Shown here one piece after another: positions 14,283-20,870 of a stretch of 64,000 nucleotides of DNA (the stretch's first letter is position 1; each line of letters begins with the position of its first letter). This stretch comes from Glutamicibacter protophormiae (GTDB lineage: Bacteria > Actinomycetota > Actinomycetes > Actinomycetales > Micrococcaceae). A model generated the notes under the pieces. That model was given only the letters and a program-made list of their open reading frames with translations. It had not been told where the DNA came from and did no database searches. The DNA is taken from positions 62,001 to 126,000 of the forward strand of contig NZ_BMPH01000003.1 of assembly GCF_014647495.1 (NCBI RefSeq), written 5' to 3'. The position numbers and the translations under genes were made by a program.

Positions 14283-14377
14283 TCCTCCGAAGAGCAGCGG
14301 TGATTTAGCGTTATCCAAAGTAGTCAAAAACCTCTAAAATCCGCAGAACTAGCGCAGTGGCCAGAGGAACTAGAGGT

Positions 14378-14401
14378 TTCGAGTCCCACTGGGGGCACCA
14401 C
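14378..14401. repeat. attR core (24-bp direct repeat)
   Basis: Identical to the tRNA-Leu 3' end at 4436-4459. Only the 3' fragment of the tRNA is present, so this marks the right junction of the element rather than a second tRNA gene. Confidence 0.9.
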
Positions 14402-14407
14402 ATCTGA

Positions 14408-14442
14408 AAGCTCCGGACTTCCCGCAAGGGCGGCCGGAGCTT
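14408..14442. terminator. Hairpin downstream of attR (original tRNA-Leu terminator)
   Basis: AAGCTCCGG (14408-14416) pairs with CCGGAGCTT (14434-14442); an inner CCCGCAAGGG can also fold. Before insertion it would have lain directly behind the tRNA-Leu gene. Confidence 0.5.
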
Positions 14443-14643
14443 GAGTGCATTGCAGCACTGCTGTCCCTGCTGTTCACCGGCGCTACACCGGGATTTTCGC
14501 TGACGGAGTAGAAAATTCAGGTCGTCAAGAGGGGAAATCATCCCTTTGACTGAGCAGATTCACAGCATTTATCAATACTGTTAAGAGCAGTAACATTTAG
14601 CACTGCCGTGCCTACTGACCACACAACCTACGGGGGAATAATC
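14443..14643. other. Leader/promoter region of the Bax inhibitor-1 gene
   Basis: About 200 bp of chromosomal DNA without a gene between the element and the next CDS. It is AT-richer near 14560-14600 and presumably carries the promoter; no clear operator was recognised. Confidence 0.35.
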
Positions 14644-15456
14644 TTGAGCGGCAACCCAATCTTTGGTTCGAAGAACCAGGCCGACGCATGGGCCACCAAG
14701 CCCGGTGCTCCGGTTGGATTCCGTGACACCGCCAATTTGAGCGCCGACCAGCTGGACAGCATGTACCAGCAGCCGGCCGCCACCAGCGCCGACATGGGTC
14801 GCATGACCATCGGCGATACCATCAACAAAACCGTGTTCACCCTCGGTCTGGTGGTGATCGGTGCCGCCATCGGCTGGGCCGTCCCGGCCCTGATGCTCCC
14901 CGGTGCGCTGGTCGGTTTCGTCCTCGGCCTGGTCAACGCCTTCAAGAAGAAGCCTTCCCCGGCGCTGATCCTCCTTTACGCTGCGGCAGAAGGCCTGTTC
15001 CTCGGCGGCCTGTCGCAGTTCCTTGACGGAATGTACCCGGGCGTTGCCATCCAGGCTGTTGTGGCGACCTTCGCAGTGGCCGGCGTAACCCTGGCCCTGT
15101 ACCGCTCGGGCAAGTACCGCATGACCCCGAAGCTGAACAAGATGTTCATGGTCGCCATGATCGGCATGGTTGTCTTCTCGCTGCTGAACATGGTGCTCAT
15201 GCTCACCGGCGTGGTCGACGGCATGTTCGGCCTGCGCAGCGCCGGCGGCGGCGCGCTGGGCCTGATCATCGGCGTCCTGGCGATCCTGTTGGCCACTTAC
15301 TCGCTGGTTTCGGACTTCACCATGATCGAGGAGCTGTCCAAGCAGGGCGCCCCGGCCATCATGGCCTGGCGCGGTGCCTTCGGCCTGACCGTGACCCTGG
15401 TCTGGCTCTACACCGAGATTCTGCGCATTCTGGTTATCTTGCGCGGCGACGACTAG
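14644..15456 (+). CDS. Bax inhibitor-1/YccA family membrane protein
   Basis: A cytosolic start (SGNPIFGSKNQADAWATK) is followed by about seven hydrophobic helices covering residues ~55-270, including GLFLGGLSQFLDG and the conserved C-terminal LYTEILRILVILRGDD. The family comprises pH-sensitive calcium leak channels (BsYetJ) or modulators of membrane proteases. TTG at 14644 with a GGGGGA ribosome site (14632-14637) six bases upstream is the preferred start; a GTG at 14608 is open but lacks a ribosome site. It is a stand-alone gene ending in a strong terminator. The physiological role in actinobacteria is not established. Confidence 0.88.
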   Translation: MSGNPIFGSKNQADAWATKPGAPVGFRDTANLSADQLDSMYQQPAATSADMGRMTIGDTINKTVFTLGLVVIGAAIGWAVPALMLPGALVGFVLGLVNAFKKKPSPALILLYAAAEGLFLGGLSQFLDGMYPGVAIQAVVATFAVAGVTLALYRSGKYRMTPKLNKMFMVAMIGMVVFSLLNMVLMLTGVVDGMFGLRSAGGGALGLIIGVLAILLATYSLVSDFTMIEELSKQGAPAIMAWRGAFGLTVTLVWLYTEILRILVILRGDD

Positions 15457-15474
15457 CCATATTGAATTAGATTC

Positions 15475-15515
15475 CAAGGACCAGTGCCCATATCGGGTAC
15501 TGGTCCTTGTTTTTT
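15475..15515 (+). terminator. Rho-independent terminator
   Basis: CAAGGACCAGT (15475-15485) pairs with ACTGGTCCTTG (15499-15509), with an inner GCCC/GGGT extension, followed by TTTTTT (15510-15515). Textbook intrinsic terminator after the Bax inhibitor-1 gene. Confidence 0.92.
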
Positions 15516-15571
15516 GTCACAATCTCGACATGGAATCCGCCGGGGCGCAGTCCGCGCGGTAGCGTAGGGAC

Positions 15572-16873
15572 ATGAAGAGTAATCGGTTAGAGCGTCTGCG
15601 CCGTCTGCGAGGCAACCTGCCGACCCTGAAACCAGAGGCCCCCGCCGCGGTTCCGGCCGAGCAGCTGGACCTGCATACGGCCGAGGATCTGCCCTACGGG
15701 GTGCGCCTGGCCGCGAGCTGGGCGTGGCGCTTGCTGATCATTGTCGCGGCGCTGGGTGTTGTCTTCTGGATGCTGTCCAAGGTCTCGCTGCTGCTGATCT
15801 CCGTCATGGTCGCCGCGCTGCTGACCAGCTTGCTTTCGCCGGTCGTCAAGATCCTGCACGCCAAGCTCGCGGTGCCCCACGGCCTGGCCGTGGGCATTAC
15901 GCTGATCGGATTTCTGGCCCTGGTTGCGGCGGGCCTGTCCGTTGCCGGCCAGCGGCTGAGCGTCGGCTTCGCCGACCTGTGGACACAGGCCCTGACCGGC
16001 ATCCAGCAGATCCAGGACTGGCTGTTCAACGGCCCCCTGCAACTGACCAACGACGACCTGCAGACGGTGCTGGACGACGCGCTGACCGAGCTGCGCGGCA
16101 ATGCCAGCAACATTCTCAGCGAAGCCATCAGCTGGGGCTCGGCACTGGGCCAGATCCTCACCGGCGTCCTGCTGACGCTCTTCTGCCTGATCTTCCTGCT
16201 GCTGGACGGACGCCGTGTCGGGTTGTTCCTGATCAACCTGCTGCCGCGCCGTGCCCGGCCTGCCATGGACGGGGCGCTGACCAGGGGCTGGTCCTCGCTG
16301 GTGCGTTACGTGCGCGTGCAGATGCTGGTGGCACTGATCGATGCGCTGGGCATCGGTTTCGGCGCGTTTTTCCTGGGTGTCCCGCTGGCCCTGCCGCTGG
16401 GTGTGCTGGTTTTCATCGGCTCGTTCATCCCGGTGGTCGGCGCGCTGCTGACCGGAGCGCTGGCCGTGCTGCTGGCGCTGGTCTCCAACGGCTGGCTCAA
16501 CGCCCTGATCATGCTGGCCATCGTGCTGCTGGTGCAGCAGGCCGAATCGCACATCCTGCAGCCGTTGATCATGGGCAAGGCTGTCAGCCTGCACCCGCTG
16601 GCAGTGGTGCTGTCGGTGGCCGGAGGCACCATGCTGGCTGGCATCGCCGGCGCGCTGTTCGCCGTGCCGCTGCTGGCGGTGCTGAACACCGTGGTCAAAT
16701 ACCTTTCGCGGCGAGGCTGGGAAGACGACCCGTTCGTCGCCGAAACCTACGGCACGGATCTGGCCGGCGCAAGAGCCCCTGCCGCCGAGCCGGAGGCTCC
16801 GGCCATCGCGACTCCTTCATCCAAATCATCACCTGCGCCGACACCCCGGCTTACCGACCATCCCGAGGACTAG
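15572..16873 (+). CDS. AI-2E family transporter (predicted permease)
   Basis: 433 residues with a charged ~50-residue cytosolic N-terminus, then the AI-2E/PerM pattern: paired N-terminal helices (LLIIVAALGVVFWMLSKVSLLLISVMVAALLTSL), a soluble middle segment with DLWTQALTGIQQIQDWLF, and five C-terminal helices including FIGSFIPVVGALLTGALAVLLAL and the family end PLIMGKAVSLHPLAVVLSV. Members export AI-2 or act as Na+/H+ antiporters, so the substrate is uncertain. ATG 15572 follows TAGCGT by six bases, which could give a leaderless mRNA. The ilvA gene starts 4 bp after its stop, so the two are cotranscribed. Confidence 0.9.
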   Translation: MKSNRLERLRRLRGNLPTLKPEAPAAVPAEQLDLHTAEDLPYGVRLAASWAWRLLIIVAALGVVFWMLSKVSLLLISVMVAALLTSLLSPVVKILHAKLAVPHGLAVGITLIGFLALVAAGLSVAGQRLSVGFADLWTQALTGIQQIQDWLFNGPLQLTNDDLQTVLDDALTELRGNASNILSEAISWGSALGQILTGVLLTLFCLIFLLLDGRRVGLFLINLLPRRARPAMDGALTRGWSSLVRYVRVQMLVALIDALGIGFGAFFLGVPLALPLGVLVFIGSFIPVVGALLTGALAVLLALVSNGWLNALIMLAIVLLVQQAESHILQPLIMGKAVSLHPLAVVLSVAGGTMLAGIAGALFAVPLLAVLNTVVKYLSRRGWEDDPFVAETYGTDLAGARAPAAEPEAPAIATPSSKSSPAPTPRLTDHPED

Positions 16874-16877
16874 AATC

Positions 16878-18149
16878 ATGAGCACTGAAACCAAATTGCC
16901 GGTCAGCTTGGCGGATATCGAAGAAGCAGCGAAGGTCCTCAAGCCGGTCATCGCGCTGACCCCCGTGGAGCACTCCCGCGTACTGTCCCAGCACCTGGGC
17001 AGCGAGGTCTACCTCAAGTGCGAGAACATGCAGCGCGCCGGCTCCTTCAAGGTCCGCGGAGCCTACGTGCGCATGGCCAAGCTCAGCGAGGAGGAGAAGG
17101 CCCGCGGCGTCGTGGCCGCCTCAGCCGGCAACCACGCCCAGGGCGTCGCGCAGGCCGCCAGCCACCTGGGCATCAAGGCCCGCATCTACATGCCGCTGGG
17201 CGTGGCGCTGCCCAAGCTCACCGCGACCCGCGACCACGGCGCGGAGGTGGTGCTGTTCGGCGACACGGTGGACCAGGCGCTGGCCGAAGCGCAGCGCTAC
17301 GCGGATGAAACCGGCGCCGTGTTCGTGCACCCCTTCGACCACCCGGACATCATCGCCGGGCAGGGCACCATCGGGCTGGAGCTGCTGGAGCAGCTGCCGG
17401 AGGTGGACACCGTGCTCATGGGCGTGGGCGGCGGCGGGCTGCTGGCCGGAGTGGCCATCGCGCTGAAGGAACGCGCCCGCGAGCTGGGCCGCGAGATCCG
17501 CGTGGTAGGTGTGCAGGCGGAGAACGCCGCGGCCTACCCGCCGTCGCTGGCAGCGGACGCCTTGGTCCCGCTGGACACCGTGCACACCATCGCAGACGGC
17601 ATCGCCGTGGGCAAGCCGGGCCAGCTGCCCTTCGCGATCATCAAGGAATTGGTGGACGACGTGGTCACCGTTTCCGAGGACGCACTGGCCCGCGCCCTGG
17701 TGGTGCTGCTGGAGCGCAACAAGCTGGTGGTCGAACCGGCCGGCGCGGTGGGCGTCGCGGCCCTGCTGGAGAACAAGCTGGAAGAGCACGGCATCAACCC
17801 TGGCACCACCGCGGTGATCCTCTCGGGCGGCAACATCGACCCGCTGCTGATGCTCAAGGTCATCCAGCGCGGCCTGTCCGCCGCCGGACGCTTCCTGACC
17901 ATCCGCATGATGCTGCCGGACCGTCCCGGCGCCCTGGCGCAGATCTCCCGCATCATCGCCGAATCGGATGCCAACGTGACCCGGCTGGACCACACCCGCA
18001 TCGGCGGCTCGCTGTCCATGGGCGACGTGGCGATCACCATCGATTTGGAGACCAAGGGGCACGAACATTCCAGGATGGTGCTGAACAACCTGCGTGCCGA
18101 AGGTTTCGACCCGCACATCACCAACACCGCCGGCGGCTCCGTCGCCTAG
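16878..18149 (+). CDS. ilvA: Threonine ammonia-lyase (threonine dehydratase)
   Basis: 423 residues. PLP-lysine is Lys58 in AGSFKVRGAY; the phosphate-binding glycine loop is MGVGGGGLLAGV near residue 180; SAGNHAQGVA is the fold-type II signature. A C-terminal ACT-like domain (LTIRMMLPDRPGALAQISRI ... VAITIDLETKGHEH) spans residues ~335-405. The enzyme deaminates threonine to 2-oxobutanoate and ammonia, the first step to isoleucine. The single ACT-like domain resembles the shorter IlvA of Bacillus and actinobacteria; whether it is isoleucine-inhibited cannot be read. It is cotranscribed with the upstream AI-2E gene. Confidence 0.93.
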   Translation: MSTETKLPVSLADIEEAAKVLKPVIALTPVEHSRVLSQHLGSEVYLKCENMQRAGSFKVRGAYVRMAKLSEEEKARGVVAASAGNHAQGVAQAASHLGIKARIYMPLGVALPKLTATRDHGAEVVLFGDTVDQALAEAQRYADETGAVFVHPFDHPDIIAGQGTIGLELLEQLPEVDTVLMGVGGGGLLAGVAIALKERARELGREIRVVGVQAENAAAYPPSLAADALVPLDTVHTIADGIAVGKPGQLPFAIIKELVDDVVTVSEDALARALVVLLERNKLVVEPAGAVGVAALLENKLEEHGINPGTTAVILSGGNIDPLLMLKVIQRGLSAAGRFLTIRMMLPDRPGALAQISRIIAESDANVTRLDHTRIGGSLSMGDVAITIDLETKGHEHSRMVLNNLRAEGFDPHITNTAGGSVA

Positions 18150-18159
18150 CCGGAACCCG

Positions 18160-18202
18160 AAAAACCGCTGGCCGCCCCCGAAAGGGGCGGCCAGCGGTTT
18201 TT
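18160..18202. terminator. Bidirectional terminator
   Basis: A 19-bp perfect inverted repeat (arms 18160-18178 and 18184-18202; core CCGCTGGCCGCCCC) flanked by A5 and T5, between the convergent ilvA and greA genes. Confidence 0.92.
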
Positions 18203-18221
18203 GGTCTTGCCTGAGCTGTTG

Positions 18222-18716
18222 CTAGGCGGAGAACGGCTTGGCGGAGAGGATCTCCACCTTGATGTCGCGGCCGTTCGGTGCGGCGTAGGTCAGCTTGTCG
18301 CCCACCTTGGCGCCGTGCACTGCCACGCCGATGGGGGACTGCTCGGAGTAGACCTCCAGGTCGGTGTCGCCGGCCACTTCGCGCGAGCCGAACAGGAAGG
18401 TGGTCTCGTCGCCGGCGATGTTGGCCACGACCAGCATGCCCGGTTCGACAACGCCGTCATCGGCTGGAGCCTCGCCGACGTGCGCGCGGCGCAGCAGGTC
18501 CTTCAAGTACAGGATGCGCGCTTCGGCCTTGCCCTGCTCTTCGCGGGCTGCGTGGTATCCACCGTTTTCCTTCAGATCGCCCTCGGAACGGGCCTGCTCG
18601 ATACGGGCAACGATCTCGGCACGACCCGGGCCGGAGAGGAAGGTCAGTTCATTATTGAGCCGATCGTAGGCTTCCTGAGTCAGCCAAACGATGGGTTCGT
18701 TGCTGTTGGTGCTCAC
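18222..18716 (-). CDS. greA: Transcription elongation factor GreA
   Basis: 164 residues with the GreA layout: N-terminal coiled coil (YDRLNNELTFLSGPGRAEIV ... EARILYLKDLL) with the LKENGGYHAAREEQ motif near its turn, whose acidic tip residues act at the RNA polymerase active site, and a C-terminal FKBP-like domain (ARIGVAVHGAKVGD-type core, here SPIGVAVHGAKVGDKLTY). It stimulates cleavage of backtracked RNA. The GTG at 18716 has a strong AAGGAAG ribosome site seven bases upstream and gives the normal family length. The frame stays open for 76 more codons, but that extension has no GreA similarity. Confidence 0.95.
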   Translation of the reverse strand: MSTNSNEPIVWLTQEAYDRLNNELTFLSGPGRAEIVARIEQARSEGDLKENGGYHAAREEQGKAEARILYLKDLLRRAHVGEAPADDGVVEPGMLVVANIAGDETTFLFGSREVAGDTDLEVYSEQSPIGVAVHGAKVGDKLTYAAPNGRDIKVEILSAKPFSA

Positions 18717-18956
18717 GGTTGTACTTCCTTTGGTCAGTCGGGACCTCGCCGCACCTTCCTCAGGAAAGTGGAAAGCCACCGGTACGGTGGCCTCGACGAA
18801 GTCGGATTCGGTACGTTCGGCGGATGCCGCATTCCTACAGATGCAAGCAAAGACCCCGCCAGCAACATGCTCCGGTTCGTTCATTATTCCGGTCATGCGC
18901 CGATGCGGGGCGAAACGTATCTTTTCATCGATAGTAGTCGCCAAACCTGAATAAAC

Positions 18957-18985
18957 CCAATAGTTTCAGCTATCAGGAAAGTCAA
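18957..18985 (-). promoter_or_regulatory. Candidate greA promoter with long leader
   Basis: On the minus strand TTGACT (18985-18980) and TATTGG (18962-18957) are separated by 17 bp. Transcription from here would give a leader of roughly 230 nt before the greA start at 18716. The stretch 18717-18996 contains no convincing gene. Confidence 0.35.
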
Positions 18986-18996
18986 CGGGGAAAATA

Positions 18997-19416
18997 TCAG
19001 CCTTTGAAGTCCTGCGGGACGACGGAGCATTCTTCAATTCCCGCGGTCACCGCGAGGTTGTCGGTATGCAAGTCCACGGTGAGCGTCTGGCTCACCACGC
19101 CGGTCTGTTCCCCCGGATCCATCACGATCGTCTTGAAGCCGACGATGGCTTTGGTCTTGTTCATGGCGCGCACATCGCACTGCACCCGGTCCTTGGCATT
19201 GTATTCCACGGCAATCGTTGCCTGGGCCATGGTGGGCGACTCGATGTCGAAACGAACGTCCTGGTAGGAAAGCGCGTCGTAATTCGCCGAAGCGAAATAG
19301 CCGGCGCCGGCGATTCCAACAACCAGGGCCGCACCGATCAGGATGTTGCGGTTCCTCTTCGACAGGTGGCGTTTCTTGGGGTTGTTGTAGCGAGCCGTTA
19401 AGCTTGGATCAGACAT
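18997..19416 (-). CDS. DUF4307 family membrane protein
   Basis: 139 residues: a basic cytosolic N-terminus (RYNNPKKRHLSKRNRNILIG), one membrane helix (ILIGAALVVGIAGAGYFASA), and an extracytoplasmic beta-rich domain with two cysteines (QCDVRAMN and EECSVV). This matches the DUF4307 family, which in actinobacteria lies between greA and mca, as here. ATG 19416 (MSDPSL) is the preferred start; the frame is open upstream but the extra residues are unstructured and the family begins here. Function unknown. Confidence 0.8.
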   Translation of the reverse strand: MSDPSLTARYNNPKKRHLSKRNRNILIGAALVVGIAGAGYFASANYDALSYQDVRFDIESPTMAQATIAVEYNAKDRVQCDVRAMNKTKAIVGFKTIVMDPGEQTGVVSQTLTVDLHTDNLAVTAGIEECSVVPQDFKG

Positions 19417-19608
19417 TGCGCGCCTTGCTCCACTCTCTTGCCTTGGCGGTGGCCCGGTAATCGAGGGCCTGCCGTTCGTTGGGTCCTGGAGGTTAAGTCT
19501 ACCGTTGACTTGCCCTGGGGAATAACGAGAGGTCGGACAACGGTTGAGGTAGAGGGTGGGTGCCAAAGTCCCGCGCGAATGTACAAAAGTGCCGAAGGAA
19601 GTTGACCA

Positions 19609-20526
19609 GTGGAGAACCACGTGATGAAAAAGATCGCCCCTTCCCAGGGCCTGCGCCTCATGGCGATCCATGCGCATCCTGACGACGAATCATCCAAGGG
19701 CGCCGCAACCATGGCGGCCTACATCGATGCCGGCGCCGAAGTCATGGTCGTCAGCTGCACCGGCGGTGAACGCGGAGACATTCTCAACGCGGCGGCCGGG
19801 GAACTGGCCCACGCGCACCGCGACCTGCCCGGCGTGCGCCGCACCGAGATGGCCGAAGCCGCCGCGGTTCTCGGCATCAAGCACCGCTGGCTGGGATATG
19901 TCGACTCGGGACTTCCCGAGGGCGACCCGCTGCCCGAGCTTCCATTCGGGGCGTTCGCCCTGCAGCCGGTGGAGACCGCCGCCGCCGGTGTCATCAAGCT
20001 GATCCGCGAATTCCGTCCGCATGTCATCGTCACCTATGACGAAAACGGCGGCTACCCGCACCCGGACCACATCCAGTGCCACAAGGTTTCCACCTTCGCC
20101 TTCGAGCACGCCGGAAACCCGGAAATGTATCCGGAACTGGGCGACCCGTGGCAGGTCGGCAAGCTGTACTACGACCGCGCGTTCTCCCCGGAGCGCTTCC
20201 GCACCTTGCATTACGCGATGATCGAGGCAGGCTACGAGTCGCCCTATACCGAACGCGTGGCCCAGTGGGAAGCCGACGAGGACAACCAGATGTTCAAGTG
20301 GGTTTCGCCACACACCACGACCACCCAGATCCTGTGCGCCGACTACTTCTCCCTGCGCGATCAGGCCCTGCTGGCCCACCGAACCCAGATCGACCCCGAG
20401 GGTTTCTTCTTCGCCGTTCCGGAACACGTCTATGCTGAAAGCTGGCCGTGGGAGGACTACACCTTGATTTCCTCCAAGGTGCCCACCGAACTGCCGGAGT
20501 CCGACCTGTTTGCCGGACTAAGATAG
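19609..20526 (+). CDS. mca: Mycothiol S-conjugate amidase
   Basis: 305 residues of the LmbE/PIG-L metal-dependent amidase family. The zinc motif AHPDDE is at residues 22-27, followed by VSCTGGERGDILN, which is characteristic of Mca, and by the YDENGGYPHPDHIQCH metal-binding segment. Mca cleaves mycothiol S-conjugates of electrophiles and drugs into a mercapturic acid, which is exported, and GlcN-Ins, which is recycled. GTG 19609 lies seven bases after AAGGAAG; ATG 19624 is an alternative. Its presence shows that the organism makes mycothiol. Gene order DUF4307 (divergent)-mca-small membrane protein-DUF255 is typical of actinobacteria. Confidence 0.93.
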   Translation: MENHVMKKIAPSQGLRLMAIHAHPDDESSKGAATMAAYIDAGAEVMVVSCTGGERGDILNAAAGELAHAHRDLPGVRRTEMAEAAAVLGIKHRWLGYVDSGLPEGDPLPELPFGAFALQPVETAAAGVIKLIREFRPHVIVTYDENGGYPHPDHIQCHKVSTFAFEHAGNPEMYPELGDPWQVGKLYYDRAFSPERFRTLHYAMIEAGYESPYTERVAQWEADEDNQMFKWVSPHTTTTQILCADYFSLRDQALLAHRTQIDPEGFFFAVPEHVYAESWPWEDYTLISSKVPTELPESDLFAGLR

Positions 20527-20551
20527 TTCCTAATAACTTCCAGCTGTAGAA

Positions 20552-20851
20552 ATGAGTTGTCTGTACACCGTGAATGCGATCTACGCGTCCGTGATCCTGG
20601 CATCGACCCGCAATACCTTCGGAACGGAGAAGGCCAGCGACTACGGACCGGGTTTCCTCGGCTTCGTCTTCACCGCCGTGATGGTTGTTGCCGGCATCTT
20701 CCTGATGCGTGACATGGTCCGCCGTGTGCGCCGTGTGCGCTACCAATCAGAAGCCGAACTGCGCCAGCATCAGATGATGGAAGACGGCGAAAAGCGCAAG
20801 CTTGAGGAGCCTGACGAGCCGATCGACCCGAAGACCAGCGAAGAGAAGTAG
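20552..20851 (+). CDS. Small membrane protein downstream of mca
   Basis: 99 residues with a weakly hydrophobic N-terminal segment, one clear helix (GFLGFVFTAVMVVAGIFLM), a basic stretch (RDMVRRVRRVRYQSEAELR) and an acidic tail. The start is uncertain: ATG 20552 or GTG 20570. It is sandwiched between mca (25-nt gap) and the DUF255 gene (19-nt gap) and probably cotranscribed. Function unknown. Confidence 0.7.
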   Translation: MSCLYTVNAIYASVILASTRNTFGTEKASDYGPGFLGFVFTAVMVVAGIFLMRDMVRRVRRVRYQSEAELRQHQMMEDGEKRKLEEPDEPIDPKTSEEK

Positions 20852-20870
20852 TCCGTGCTAGCTTGAAGTC

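Larger units (their letters stand above)
4436..14401. mobile_element. ~10 kb integrative element in tRNA-Leu, phage-satellite-like
   Basis: The element is bounded by a 24-bp perfect direct repeat (4436-4459 and 14378-14401) equal to the tRNA 3' end. A tyrosine integrase lies next to the left end and identical paired arm-type repeats lie just inside both ends. Module order: int and XRE repressor (minus), Xis-like (plus), small genes, RepA-like ATPase, small-gene cassettes, a membrane protein on the minus strand, HNH endonuclease, NYN nuclease. No relaxase, FtsK/TraB translocase, capsid, portal, tail or large terminase gene is seen, so it is neither an evident conjugative element nor a complete prophage. 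Classification as a phage satellite is inference. Confidence 0.85.

Noticed and set aside
14378-14401. A second tRNA-Leu gene at the right end
   Set aside because: Only the 24 bases of the tRNA 3' end are present; no acceptor 5' strand, D arm or anticodon stem precede them. It is the attR repeat.
4436-14401. Actinomycete integrative conjugative element (pSAM2-like)
   Set aside because: No TraB/FtsK-type translocase, no relaxase and no bifunctional primase-polymerase were recognisable.
18717-18944. N-terminal extension of GreA by 76 codons
   Set aside because: GTG 18716 has an excellent ribosome site and gives the standard GreA length; the extension is unlike any GreA.
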